DNA from: CAVWCQ01 sp963753545
GTDB taxonomy: Bacteria > Chloroflexota > Anaerolineae > Aggregatilineales > Aggregatilineaceae
Assembly (NCBI GenBank): GCA_963753545.1
Contig: CAVWCQ010000002.1
Coordinates: 1 to 64,000 of the forward strand
Direction: 5' to 3'
Length of the DNA stretch: 64,000 nt
Shown: positions 52,655 to 61,183 of the stretch, in pieces
Numbering within the stretch: position 1 is the first letter of the stretch
Layout: each line of letters starts with the position of its first letter
Notes under the pieces: generated by a model
The model's database searches: none
What the model was told of the DNA's origin: nothing
What the model saw: only the letters and a program-made list of their open reading frames with translations
Program-made: the position numbers and the translations under genes

Positions 52655-53376
52655 CCTTTTTTGACCAGGGTACGCAAGGCATGAATGACAATCGCCCGCG
52701 CTTCTGGTTTATCTTCTGCCAGCCAACGCCGGGCGATCTCGATCACCACCTGGGGGTTATCCTTGGAAATGTCGTTCAGATTGTTGGATACGCTGCGCCG
52801 CACGTCTTCCGATTCGTCGTCCTTCAGCCGTTCCAGGATGGGCAGGATCGGTGCTGGATCGGCTTTGAGCGCATTCAACGCGATGCCCCAGGGCAGGCGG
52901 GGGCGGCTGCCTTCACTGGCAAGGCGGCGAACCGAGGCGCTCTCGTGGCGGGACCACAACTCCATTTGGGCCATCATCCGCGCCGGATTCTGGACAATGA
53001 AGGGACGCACGGCAAACTCTGCGCTCATCATCTGCGTGAACTGTTCCAGGGCAGGCAGGGAAGCATCCCAATCATCCAGGCCATACATCTCGACAAAATC
53101 AGGGAAGATCAGAACCCCAAAGTCGCGATATTCCAGAGCCGCCGCTGCCTGCCGCAGAATCGTGAGGGCGGTGCGGTAATCTGCCGGGAGCAGGCCGTGC
53201 AGCACAACGGTGATATGGCGCACCCGTTCTTTGAGCGCGCGCCCATCCCACTGATCGTCGTGCACGCGCTCGACAAAGGTCTGAGCATCAAAAGTGGGAT
53301 CAACGGATTGGATAGCCGTGTTGAGAGCATCAAAATAGGCGGGCTTAAAAAAGATATCCTTCAGCGCTTCGGGCAT
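52594..53376 (-). CDS. DNA alkylation repair protein (AlkD-like), HEAT-repeat part
   Basis: 260 codons, of which about 240 are in frame. HEAT-like helices with the family's pattern (RVRHITVVLHGLLPADYRTALTIL, SASVRRLASEGSRPRLPWGIAL, SEDVRRSVSNNLNDISKDNP) that wrap round DNA and remove or flag alkylated bases. The last ~18 codons after LVKKG are out of frame because of a break at an A6G3 tract; the true end is in 52223-52654. ATG at 53376 has GGAGG upstream. It lies 260 bases downstream of the mutarotase gene, with a terminator between. Confidence 0.82.
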   Translation of the reverse strand: MPEALKDIFFKPAYFDALNTAIQSVDPTFDAQTFVERVHDDQWDGRALKERVRHITVVLHGLLPADYRTALTILRQAAAALEYRDFGVLIFPDFVEMYGLDDWDASLPALEQFTQMMSAEFAVRPFIVQNPARMMAQMELWSRHESASVRRLASEGSRPRLPWGIALNALKADPAPILPILERLKDDESEDVRRSVSNNLNDISKDNPQVVIEIARRWLAEDKPEARAIVIHALRTLVKKGIQPPWNCSASVRQAPAAPR

Positions 53377-53561
53377 ACTGCCTCCTTGTGGAGTGAGAGG
53401 AAACCAACAGCCCTTGATTAGAACATAAGTTCTTCATTCTGCCAAGTTTTGAAACGGTGTAATTTTGGGAGCATTCCATGAATATGGGCGAGGGAGTCCT
53501 ATTCGCGAAAACTGCCCTCGCCGGGGATCATAGGACAGCGGTTTGTTCAAGTTTGTTCAGA

Positions 53562-53614
53562 ACAGAAAAAACAAAATGAGCCATCCTCTCATCAAGCTGA
53601 CAGCTCATTTTGTT
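53562..53614 (-). terminator. Rho-independent terminator of mutarotase gene
   Basis: On the minus strand: AACAAAATGAGC / GCTCATTTTGTT (12 perfect pairs, 53603-53614 with 53570-53581, 21-base loop) followed by TTTTTC. The motif TTTGTTC recurs just beyond (53542 and 53552 on the plus strand). No gene lies in 53377-53639. Confidence 0.65.
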
Positions 53615-53639
53615 CATGGAACAAATTTGCTCTGTTCGA

Positions 53640-54464
53640 TCAGGGTAAAGCAGTGATGGTCTGCGATCCTTGCCAGGTTCCAGTTGGATCGAGCGCTACA
53701 GGTTGGCCAAGTGCCACCGCTTCAATACACAGCATGCGGCGATAGCCATTCGGTTCCAGGTCGGTCAGTTCGTCGCCCTTATCTTTGCCAGGATTCCACA
53801 CGACGGCGTCCGCGAAGCCATCCTGCTCAATGCGCAAGGTTTGAGCGCCCTCGCACAGTGTGATCGGCTCCGGCACATTCCAATAGACTCGATCTACTTC
53901 GCCCCGAATGGTAAGCTGCGACTCCGTCTGCACATCGTTCTGACCAAACTGGGTATAAGGGAGCGTTCCCAGCCCATCAACTACCACGTTGGCGATATCC
54001 TCTACCCGAAAGTAGGTATGCAGCGCAGCGGTAAAGACAAAGGGGCGAGCATCGTCATTTGTGACTGACAAACGCATGTGAAGGCGCGGCCCGCCAACAG
54101 TGACAGCCATATCCAATTGGAAGCCGTGATCCCAGATGCGCCGCGTTGCATCCGAGTCCTGGAGATGGAAACGTGCCGTTATACCGCCGGAAGGCCCTGT
54201 CTCCTCCCCCAGATAGTCCCAGGTGGTGGTGCGGACAAACCCATGAGGGGGCAGCGGACCATTCTTTGAAAACTGCGGAAAGGCCACGGGCACGCCTCCC
54301 CGCATAGCCACACCGGGACGAAACTCGGTAGCGCGGCTGAGAAAGAGGCGTTCGCGCCCATCAGGCGTGATCCACGACGTAACATGTGCCCCATAATGGT
54401 AAATTTCGGCGCGCGCTCCATCCGGCGCAACGAGGACCACTTTTGGGAATTCATGTGATACCAT
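53640..54464 (-). CDS. D-hexose-6-phosphate mutarotase-like protein (YeaD family)
   Basis: 274 residues. GGVPVAFPQFSKNGPLPPHGFVRTTTW is the YeaD/glucose-6-phosphate 1-epimerase signature (with the substrate Arg and His), ALHTYFRVED holds the catalytic His, and IEAVALGQPV the conserved Glu near the end. It speeds interconversion of sugar-phosphate anomers in the cytoplasm. Start ATG 54464. The gene has its own terminator at 53562-53614. Confidence 0.87.
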   Translation of the reverse strand: MVSHEFPKVVLVAPDGARAEIYHYGAHVTSWITPDGRERLFLSRATEFRPGVAMRGGVPVAFPQFSKNGPLPPHGFVRTTTWDYLGEETGPSGGITARFHLQDSDATRRIWDHGFQLDMAVTVGGPRLHMRLSVTNDDARPFVFTAALHTYFRVEDIANVVVDGLGTLPYTQFGQNDVQTESQLTIRGEVDRVYWNVPEPITLCEGAQTLRIEQDGFADAVVWNPGKDKGDELTDLEPNGYRRMLCIEAVALGQPVALDPTGTWQGSQTITALP

Positions 54465-54503
54465 GCAGGAAACCTTTCCTAGAACGAGCCTTTATCCGGC
54501 TCC

Positions 54504-54746
54504 CTAATCCAAATCGACATCTTCCAGCCAGTAGTTCCAGGTCGCGTCCTCATCACTTTCCAGAGCGGTACTGAGCCAGAACTCGTCTATCTCGTCGCGA
54601 AGTTTGCTCCACAGCGCGGCACGATCCTGAGCGGACATCGTGCGGAAGTGTTCCAACGGTTGGACATTAAAATCAAGGATCTCAATGTCAGCGGCATGAT
54701 GAATCACAACATTAATTGTGATTTCGAGCGAGGTCTGTTTCCCCAT
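54504..54746 (-). CDS. Small hypothetical protein, 80 residues
   Basis: Not recognised. A short beta-rich start (KQTSLEITINVVIHHAADIEILDF), an acidic helical end (MSAQDRAALWSKLRDEIDEFWLS, DEDATWNYWLEDVDLD). ATG at 54746 has GGGAG 8 bases upstream, which is better than the in-frame start at 54845. It lies 39 bases upstream of the mutarotase gene on the same strand, so may be co-transcribed with it. The plus-strand VOC remnant begins nearby, divergently. Confidence 0.6.
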   Translation of the reverse strand: MGKQTSLEITINVVIHHAADIEILDFNVQPLEHFRTMSAQDRAALWSKLRDEIDEFWLSTALESDEDATWNYWLEDVDLD

Positions 54747-54813
54747 CAGTGCGCTCCCTTTTTCGACCATCGGACGAGACAAGTGTGTTCGGAACGATTT
54801 GAGGACGGACGGT

Positions 54814-55040
54814 ATGAGTATCAGAAGAATTGTGCCAAATATCAAGTCTGAGCAGTTCCGCGAGAATCAGGACTTCTACGCCCGTGTCCTGGGTCTCAGA
54901 GTGGCGATGGACAGGGGCTGGATTCTGACGTTCGAATCGCCTGCCCACCCCACCAGCCAGATCAGCATTATCCGTGACCGGTTTGCACGCCGCACTGACG
55001 GTTGAAGTGGGCGACATTGAAGCGGTTGACAGTGGTGACG
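54814..55040 (+). pseudogene. Truncated VOC (glyoxalase/bleomycin-resistance fold) gene
   Basis: From ATG 54814 the frame reads SIRRIVPNIKSEQFRENQDFYARVLGL and GWILTFESPAHPTSQISIIR, the first half of a typical ~125-residue VOC protein. It stops at 55005; one T removed at 54990 would continue LHAALTVEVGDIEAVDS, still VOC-like, but even that ends at ~75 residues, where the small-RNA terminator begins. So the gene has both a frameshift and a lost 3' half. Most likely non-functional. Confidence 0.6.
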
Positions 55041-55067
55041 AAAAAACCGCAGGCACAAAGCCTGCGG
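55041..55067 (-). terminator. Rho-independent terminator of candidate small RNA
   Basis: On the minus strand, stem CCGCAGGC / GCCTGCGG (55060-55067 with 55047-55054), 5-base loop, then TTTTTT at 55041-55046. No minus-strand gene lies upstream of it. Confidence 0.8.
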
Positions 55068-55151
55068 CCAGTTACCGCATGGATGGACAGGAATTCATCA
55101 GGCGATAGACGCCTAACGACTGTTTGGTTGCTCCCTGTAAATCAGCATACT
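55041..55151 (-). ncRNA. Candidate orphan small RNA, ~110 nt
   Basis: A complete transcription unit without an open frame: promoter at 55158-55186, terminator at 55041-55067. The transcript can form a closing helix CCAGT/ACTGG (55146-55150 with 55069-55073), a middle ACAGGGA/TTCCTGT helix, and an inner hairpin AGGCG-tctat-CGCCT, before the terminator stem. No known family is recognised. It is antisense to nothing intact; the VOC remnant ends at its 3' end. Confidence 0.5.
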
Positions 55152-55157
55152 GGGATC

Positions 55158-55186
55158 AGTATAAGCTGATCTTCTCGGCGTGGCAA
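55158..55186 (-). promoter_or_regulatory. Sigma70-like promoter of candidate small RNA
   Basis: On the minus strand TTGCCA (55181-55186), a 17-base spacer, TATACT (55158-55163): close to consensus. Start of transcription expected near 55151. Confidence 0.65.
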
Positions 55187-55296
55187 GAGGTTCCTCCTGA
55201 CAAACGGCCAATACCAAAATTGGTAAAAAATTTCACGAATCTGGAAAAAACCGTGATAGGATAGTTTTGCCCTGATAGACCGCTAAGGAGTTATAA

Positions 55297-55716
55297 ATGA
55301 AAAAGTTATTAAGCTTTCTATTCGTCCTCATGTTCAGCCTTGTGCTGATATCGCCAGCCGCCGCGCAGGGTGACCCTACACCGACGATCACCTTCCTGAA
55401 TCCGCCGCCGGGCGGTGTACTGGAACTAGGTGTTGGGGAGAGCTACACCTTCCATTTTCAGGTCGCCAGTGATCAGCCTTTCATCCATGCTCAGTTGGGC
55501 CTCATCCCGAATTATCCCGGCAAGACTATCTTCTCTGAGGGCATCCAGTTGGCTCACCAGGGCACTCAGGCCTCCCTGGACCTGACCGTCACGGGTAAAG
55601 CCGTTGTGGATCGGATTCCAGATGGACAGGCCCCGGTGACACTGGTGGTCGGTGTTCGTTATCAAGGCGGAGTGATCGTCGCGCAGTCCTACGAATTTGT
55701 CATCGTCGTGAAGTAA
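55297..55716 (+). CDS. Small secreted protein, single beta-sandwich domain
   Basis: 139 residues. Clear signal peptide MKKLLSFLFVLMFSLVLI with AAAQ cleavage near residue 24; the remaining ~115 residues are beta-rich (TITFLNPPPGGVLELGVGESYTF, HFQVASDQPFIHAQLGL, APVTLVVGVRYQGG) like an immunoglobulin-type fold. No Cys. Function unknown; a cell-surface or exported binding role is plausible. AAGGAG precedes ATG 55297, and a strong terminator follows, so it is monocistronic. Confidence 0.8.
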   Translation: MKKLLSFLFVLMFSLVLISPAAAQGDPTPTITFLNPPPGGVLELGVGESYTFHFQVASDQPFIHAQLGLIPNYPGKTIFSEGIQLAHQGTQASLDLTVTGKAVVDRIPDGQAPVTLVVGVRYQGGVIVAQSYEFVIVVK

Positions 55717-55733
55717 CTTTTCTTTCGCCTGCT

Positions 55734-55763
55734 GCCCCAGAAGAACCTGTTCTGGGGCTTTTT
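55734..55763 (+). terminator. Rho-independent terminator
   Basis: Perfect 9-base stem GCCCCAGAA / TTCTGGGGC with a 7-base loop and TTTTT directly after. It ends the secreted-protein gene. Confidence 0.9.
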
Positions 55764-55907
55764 GTTTTCTTGACACCGTTTTGACGACCTCTCACGCTTT
55801 CTTGTCTTCGTCTTGACATGCTTTCCGCTATCCTTGGCTCGCAGGACAGAACGGTGCTGTGCCGCTATACTCAACCAAAGTTATGGTGATACAGCCAGAG
55901 GCAATTC

Positions 55908-56654
55908 ATGACGGTACATTCTGTCCGGGGCAAGCTCAAAATATTCTTTGGTTATGCAGCAGGTGTGGGCAAGACCTATGCCATGCTCGAAGCGGCTCAC
56001 CAGCGGCGAGCCGCCGGTTTGGATGTTGTTGCAGGGTATATCGACAGCCACGGACGCCCTGAAACGGAGACTTTGCTGCGTGATATCGAAGTGATCACTC
56101 GCCGCCGGATTGAGTATGGTGGGCAGGGGTTGGAAGAGATGGACACGGATGCCATCCTCTCCCGCGATCCGCAGTTGGTCCTGGTTGACGATCTGGCTCA
56201 TATCAACGTGCCCGGATCACGCCATATCCGCCGCTATCAGGATGTTGAAGAACTGCTCTCAACAGGCATTGATGTGTACACGACGCTCAACATCCAACAC
56301 CTGGAAAGTTTGAATGATGTCGTGGCCCAAATAACGGGAATCGTCATCCGCGAAACTGTTCCAGACGATATTTTTGACGAAGCCGACACCCTGGAAGTAG
56401 TTGATCTGCCGCCGGAGGAGTTGATCGTTCGTCTGAACGAGGGAAAAGTGCTGGTTCCTAATCTATCGAGGAGCACAGCAGAAAAGTTTTTCCGAGAGGG
56501 CAATTTGACAGCCTTACGTGAAATGATGCTGCGGCGAGCTGCGGCGCAAAGTCGACGATCAAATGCGGGCGTACAAACGCACGCATGCTATTTTTCACCC
56601 CTGGCCCGCCTCGGACCGGCTGCTGGTTTGTGTCAGTTCCAGCCCGCTGAGTGA
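55908..56654 (+). CDS. kdpD: KdpD sensor kinase, N-terminal fragment
   Basis: 248 codons, ~215 of them in frame. KdpD N-terminal ATPase-like domain: KIFFGYAAGVGKTYAMLEAAHQR (Walker A), VVAGYIDSHGRPETE, VLVDDLAHINVPGSRH, VYTTLNIQHLESLNDVV, VPDDIFDEADTLEVVDLPPEELI. After RRAAAQ the frame leaves the family. The true chain continues in 56563-58527; one A too many in CAAAG near 56549 explains the break (AAQVDDQMRAY). ATG at 55908 has AGAGG 7 bases upstream. Confidence 0.85.
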   Translation: MTVHSVRGKLKIFFGYAAGVGKTYAMLEAAHQRRAAGLDVVAGYIDSHGRPETETLLRDIEVITRRRIEYGGQGLEEMDTDAILSRDPQLVLVDDLAHINVPGSRHIRRYQDVEELLSTGIDVYTTLNIQHLESLNDVVAQITGIVIRETVPDDIFDEADTLEVVDLPPEELIVRLNEGKVLVPNLSRSTAEKFFREGNLTALREMMLRRAAAQSRRSNAGVQTHACYFSPLARLGPAAGLCQFQPAE

Positions 56655-58527
56655 GCGGCTGGTTCGCACCGGGCGGCGTTTGGCCGATGACCTGAATGCA
56701 GAATGGTTCGCGATCTATGTAGAAACGCCTCACGCGATCCGGCTGTCTGAAACGGCGCGGGATCGCATTGCCCGCACCCTGCGGCTGGCTGAAGAATTGG
56801 GCGCGCGCACCGTCACCCTATCCGGGCACTCAGTCGCCGAAACGGTGCTCACGTATGCGCACTCGCATAATGTGACCAAGCTCATTGCCGGAAAATCTGT
56901 TGGATCGCGCTGGAAAGAGTTTTTTAAAGGGTCTATTGTCGATCAACTGATGCAGCGCAGTGAAAATATCGATGTGTATGTCATCAGTTCCCGGCCCGAT
57001 AGTATAACTCCCGTGGAAAAGACAGATCGCCAGTCTCATTTACACTGGGCTAATCTTGTACAGAGTCTCATCCTGGTACTTGGCGTCACACTGGTCGGTC
57101 TGCCCATCCACAAGATCGTTAACCCAACCAATCTGGTCATGCTCTACCTGCTCGCGGTAGTCGTGGCGGCAACTCGCTGGGGACGTGCCGCATCCGTTTT
57201 TACCGCCGTGCTAAGCGTACTGACCTTCGATTTTTTCTTCGTCGCGCCGCATCTCACGTTTGAAGTAGCCAACGCACAATATCTGCTGACCCTGCTGGGT
57301 TTTTTTGCCGTCAGCCTGGTGATCAGTACCCTGGCGGTGCGGGTGCGGGATCAGGTGGAAGCGGCCCAGCACCGGCAACTGCAAACAATGGCTCTCTACG
57401 AACTCAGCCGCGATCTGGCAACCAAAAAGGGCCGACAGGCGATTTTACAGGCTTCTGTGGCGCAAATTGAGCAGACTTTTGGCTGTGAAACCGCGTTTTT
57501 TCTCCCTGAAGTCGATGAGTTGAACGCCCAGGCCACCAGCGAAGGGTTCAAGAGCAGCCCTGAACACAGGTCGGGGGTAGACTGGGTATTCCGGCATGGA
57601 CAGGTCGCAGGATGGGGCACAGAGACTCTGTCTGGGCACACTGCGCGCTATCTACCGCTCAAAACGGCCCAGGGAGTGGTTGGCGTCGTGGCGGTTCAAT
57701 TCCCGCGCCCACTCCAGGAACTGCATCCTGAACAGCGGCGGCTGCTGGAAGCTTTTGCCAGCCAGATTGCGCTGGCTATCGAAAGCGCCCAGCTTGCCGA
57801 AAAAGCCCAGCAGACACAACTGCTGCATGAGACCGAAAAATTGCAGAAGGCGCTGCTCAATTCAGTGTCGCACGATCTCCGCACGCCGCTTGCCTCAATC
57901 ACCGGGACGCTGAGCAGCCTGCGTGACGACGCTCGCTATCTGGATGAAGCGACGCGGGGCGAACTGGTCGAAACGGCTTATGATGAAGCAGAGCGCCTCA
58001 ACCAATTGGTGGGCAATCTGCTGAATATGACGCGACTTGAAGCCGGAGCACTCAGGTTAACCCAGCAGGCAACGGATATTCAGGATATTGTTGGCGTGAC
58101 CCTTGCTCAGATGGGCAAACGGCTGCAAAGCCGCCAGGTGGATGTTCATGTCCCAGCCGATCTGCCTCCGGTTGAAGTCGATATTGTTCTGATCGCTCAG
58201 GCGCTCGTTAATGTGGTGGATAACGCCGTGAAGTATTCGCCTTCCGACACGCCCATTGAGATCAGGGCACGCTGTGATAAGATCAATGTCTATATCGAGG
58301 TTCAGGATCGGGGCATGGGTATTCCACCCGAAGACTTAAGCAACATCTTTGACAAATTTTACCGCGCGAAGCGGGTGCGCGACGTTGGCGGAACGGGCCT
58401 GGGATTATCCATCAGCAAGGGTATTATTGAAGCGCATCACGGAACTATTGAAGCGGCAAATCGAGAAGGCGGCGGCGTGATCGTGACCATTACGCTGCCT
58501 GTTGCCAACCTGGAGCGAGAGCGATGA
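56563..58527 (+). CDS. kdpD: KdpD sensor kinase, C-terminal fragment
   Basis: 654 codons. Parts in order: UspA-like domain (LLVCVSSSPLSERLVRTGRR), DUF4118 four-helix membrane region (about 165-260), a GAF-like domain, HisKA with acceptor His437 (NSVSHDLRTPL), and HATPase (NVVDNAVKYSP, DRGMGIPPED, GTGLGLSI). KdpD senses K+ or turgor and phosphorylates KdpE. Continuation of the fragment at 55908-56654 after a frameshift. Overlaps kdpE by 4 bases. No kdpFABC genes are nearby. Confidence 0.88.
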   Translation: MRAYKRTHAIFHPWPASDRLLVCVSSSPLSERLVRTGRRLADDLNAEWFAIYVETPHAIRLSETARDRIARTLRLAEELGARTVTLSGHSVAETVLTYAHSHNVTKLIAGKSVGSRWKEFFKGSIVDQLMQRSENIDVYVISSRPDSITPVEKTDRQSHLHWANLVQSLILVLGVTLVGLPIHKIVNPTNLVMLYLLAVVVAATRWGRAASVFTAVLSVLTFDFFFVAPHLTFEVANAQYLLTLLGFFAVSLVISTLAVRVRDQVEAAQHRQLQTMALYELSRDLATKKGRQAILQASVAQIEQTFGCETAFFLPEVDELNAQATSEGFKSSPEHRSGVDWVFRHGQVAGWGTETLSGHTARYLPLKTAQGVVGVVAVQFPRPLQELHPEQRRLLEAFASQIALAIESAQLAEKAQQTQLLHETEKLQKALLNSVSHDLRTPLASITGTLSSLRDDARYLDEATRGELVETAYDEAERLNQLVGNLLNMTRLEAGALRLTQQATDIQDIVGVTLAQMGKRLQSRQVDVHVPADLPPVEVDIVLIAQALVNVVDNAVKYSPSDTPIEIRARCDKINVYIEVQDRGMGIPPEDLSNIFDKFYRAKRVRDVGGTGLGLSISKGIIEAHHGTIEAANREGGGVIVTITLPVANLERER

Positions 58528-59216
58528 CCGATGTAGGCGTGCGCGTGCTGGTCGTAGACGATGAAAACGCGATACGACGTTTCCTGCGCGCATCTCTGGC
58601 CGCTCATGGGCACACGGTATTCGAAGCGGGCAGCGGACAGGAAGCGCTTAATTCCGTCATCAGCAATAAACCCGATGTGATCATTCTCGACCTGGGGCTG
58701 CCTGATATGGATGGCGTTGAAGTTACCCGGCGGCTGCGCGAGTGGAACACCGTGCCGATCATCATCCTGTCCGTGCGAGAAGCGGAGGGCGACAAGATTG
58801 CCGCTCTCGATGCGGGGGCCGACGATTACCTCACCAAACCGTTTGGCGTTGGAGAACTGCTGGCCCGGATGCGAGTAGCGCTGCGCCATATGGCACCTAC
58901 TCCGGCGGCTACTGTTTTCACGGTTGGAGGGCTGGTCGTCGATCTGGCGCGGCGAGTGGTCACCGTGGATGAACAGGAAGTCCAGCTCACGCCGACTGAA
59001 TATGCTTTGCTGCGCATCCTGATTACGAATGCAGGCAAAGTTCTGACGCATCACCAACTGCTTCGCGAGGTTTGGGGGCCGGGCTATGACCAGGAAACAC
59101 ATCTGCTGCGCGTCAACATCAGCAATCTGCGGGCCAAGCTCGAAAGCGAACCGGCCCGCCCACGCTATATCCTGACCGAACCCGGAGTTGGGTACCGGCT
59201 GCGCACCATCGCCTAA
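58524..59216 (+). CDS. kdpE: KdpE response regulator (OmpR family)
   Basis: 230 residues. Receiver domain with Asp12-Asp13, phospho-acceptor Asp56 (VIILDLGLPDMDG) and LTKPFGVGELLAR; OmpR-type winged helix at about 130-228 (LTPTEYALLRILITNAGKVLTHHQLLREVWG, LLRVNISNLRAKLE). Partner of the KdpD kinase just upstream (ATGA overlap). Targets are unclear because the Kdp K+ pump genes are absent here. Confidence 0.93.
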   Translation: MTDVGVRVLVVDDENAIRRFLRASLAAHGHTVFEAGSGQEALNSVISNKPDVIILDLGLPDMDGVEVTRRLREWNTVPIIILSVREAEGDKIAALDAGADDYLTKPFGVGELLARMRVALRHMAPTPAATVFTVGGLVVDLARRVVTVDEQEVQLTPTEYALLRILITNAGKVLTHHQLLREVWGPGYDQETHLLRVNISNLRAKLESEPARPRYILTEPGVGYRLRTIA

Positions 59217-60154
59217 CCGATACTGATCGTGACCGTCCACCGTTCGACTGCACCGGGGGCCAGAGTCGGGAAGCGCTTTTCGGCCCAGGCAATATCCAGG
59301 TTGTCGTAAAAAGCCGTCGAAGGTTCTGGCGCGGTAACCGCAACGGGGTTCGATGATCCCTCATCTACCCAGATGCCTAAATAGGGAACCTTGCGGGCAT
59401 CCCATTCCATTTTTAAGCGGCTGTTTGACTGCTTATCGAGCAGCGCCGCCCACGATACAGGCTGATCGGGTAATACATAATATTTGCGATACTTCCGTTC
59501 GCTGCGAGGGCGCGTCTGGTTCAGTTTGAACGGCTCGCCGCGCACGGTTTTTGCTTCGGGCCAGTCATAGCGCAAACCCGGATCGCCCCAATCCGCCGTA
59601 TCTTTAACATTGATGACCTCGCGTACCTCGGGCGGCAGTTGGATCTCAACCGCAGGCTCAGCGATAAACAGGGGATGGGCCGCCCACAGCCAAATAAATT
59701 CGGACTCGCCCGTGTTGGTCAGTTCATAATCCAGCCGCAAAGTCTGGCTGTTGGCAAACGACATGGTACGAGTGAGGCGGTAAGGGAGCGCTCTGCCGTT
59801 TACGCCCAGCCGCAGGAGGCCACCGGCGGCTTGCTCGATATCCCAGGGCAGCGCCCACACTTCGCCGTGATCGGGCAGCAGCGCCCCCTGGTAAGGTCCC
59901 GGTGCTGGATAACGGCATTCGTCAATGGTCGGGAACATTTCGTCCCAACCACTCATATCGTATTCAATGAAACTCGCACCATAGGGAGCCGGTTTAAAGG
60001 CGCGCGCACCCGGCGTAACCATCCATTCCCGCCCGGCTTTTTTGTCTAATAATGATACGATTTTGGCTCCCATGCCCGGTACGGTCACCACCTGAAAATC
60101 GCTGCTTTCAAGCTGCCAGGCGGGCTGGTTGTACCAGGTTGTCTCCGTAAGCAT
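59213..60154 (-). CDS. Aldose-1-epimerase-like (galactose mutarotase fold) protein
   Basis: 313 residues. A mutarotase-type beta-sandwich: VTVPGMGAKIVSLLDKKAGREW, GWDEMFPTIDECRYP, LPDHGEVWALPWDIE (with the His-Gly-Glu that aligns with the first catalytic His of the fold), WLWAAHPLFIAE (second His) and IWVDEGSSNPVAVTAPEPST. Probably acts on a hexose or hexose derivative. ATG at 60154 follows AAGGA by 8 bases; an ATG at 60163 is too close to it. It overlaps the kdpE stop by 4 bases on the opposite strand. Confidence 0.8.
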   Translation of the reverse strand: MLTETTWYNQPAWQLESSDFQVVTVPGMGAKIVSLLDKKAGREWMVTPGARAFKPAPYGASFIEYDMSGWDEMFPTIDECRYPAPGPYQGALLPDHGEVWALPWDIEQAAGGLLRLGVNGRALPYRLTRTMSFANSQTLRLDYELTNTGESEFIWLWAAHPLFIAEPAVEIQLPPEVREVINVKDTADWGDPGLRYDWPEAKTVRGEPFKLNQTRPRSERKYRKYYVLPDQPVSWAALLDKQSNSRLKMEWDARKVPYLGIWVDEGSSNPVAVTAPEPSTAFYDNLDIAWAEKRFPTLAPGAVERWTVTISIG

Positions 60155-60311
60155 GATGTCCATCCTTCACTTCAGCGGCGAAATGACAATAGCGCTAGTA
60201 GTCTACCACTTATTCCCCAATGGTATGCGCCAGACTGGTTGACAAATGAAATTGCTATAGCTAGAGTCTGCCGCTGCCCCATTGTTGGCGCTCAGAAAGC
60301 CTGGGAGAAAA

Positions 60312-61112
60312 ATGCCTCTCATCACCAGCGTGCATAATCGCCATATCATCGAAGCGCGCAAGCTAACTCAACGTAAATATCGCCAGGAACAGAAGCGATT
60401 TCTGGTTGACGGCCTGCAACTGCTGCATATGGCCCTCGATGCAGACTTGTATCCCCTCGAAGTCTTTTATTGTGAAAGCCAACTGACAGGGACAGAAGGC
60501 CCGGCCCTGCTCAAACGATTTTCCCTGACAAACGCCGAACTGCTCCCGGTAGCAGAGCCTGTGATGCACGCCCTGTCGGAACGCGACACGCCGCAGGGTC
60601 TTGTCGCCGCCTTTGCCATGATGGACTTATCCTTGCGAAATCTGCATCTTAGCGGGGCCGAATTGGTCGTGGTCCTGGACCGGCTGCAAGACCCCGGCAA
60701 CGTTGGTACCCTGATCCGTACTGCTGACGCGGTAGGCGTGTCTGCCGTGATTCTGATTGAACCGTGTGTGGATGTGTTCGATCCTAAAGTGGTGCGGGCC
60801 AGCATGGGATCGTTGTTTAACCTGCCGCTGATTGTTACTCCGGACCTGCCCAACCTGTTTGGCTGGCTGCGCCGTTCTGGTCTGCGACCAACTGGGGCCG
60901 ATATCGCCAAGGGCAAATGGGATATCCAGCCCGGCGGCGCGGCGCTGGTTTTGGGAAACGAAGCGCGCGGCCTCTCCGAGGATGTGCGCCCCTATCTCGA
61001 AGCATGGGTCCGCCTGCCTATTCTGGGCAAAGCGGAGTCGCTCAACGTCGCTGTAGCAGGGGGCGTTCTGATGTACACGTGGCTGCGATCCAACCGGACC
61101 GATCTGGATTAG
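60312..61112 (+). CDS. TrmH/SpoU-family RNA 2'-O-methyltransferase
   Basis: 266 residues. N-terminal substrate-binding domain (ITSVHNRHIIEARKLTQRKYRQEQKRFLVDG), then the SPOUT knot: LDRLQDPGNVGTLIRTADAVG (motif 1), ALVLGNEARGLSEDV (motif 2) and LPILGKAESLNVAVAGGVLMY (motif 3, SAM binding). It methylates rRNA or tRNA ribose. GGGAGA lies just before ATG 60312. A terminator hairpin follows at 61139. Confidence 0.9.
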   Translation: MPLITSVHNRHIIEARKLTQRKYRQEQKRFLVDGLQLLHMALDADLYPLEVFYCESQLTGTEGPALLKRFSLTNAELLPVAEPVMHALSERDTPQGLVAAFAMMDLSLRNLHLSGAELVVVLDRLQDPGNVGTLIRTADAVGVSAVILIEPCVDVFDPKVVRASMGSLFNLPLIVTPDLPNLFGWLRRSGLRPTGADIAKGKWDIQPGGAALVLGNEARGLSEDVRPYLEAWVRLPILGKAESLNVAVAGGVLMYTWLRSNRTDLD

Positions 61113-61138
61113 AGGTGGATATCTGAAGGTGATTTTAA

Positions 61139-61161
61139 GGGCGGGTTAGACAAACCCGCCC
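61139..61161. terminator. Intergenic hairpin between convergent genes
   Basis: GGGCGGGTT / AACCCGCCC, 5-base loop, between the methyltransferase and prephenate dehydratase genes. Same stem as 49118-49139. Confidence 0.7.
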
Positions 61162-61183
61162 CTTCAAAAGCGCCTCGCACATT

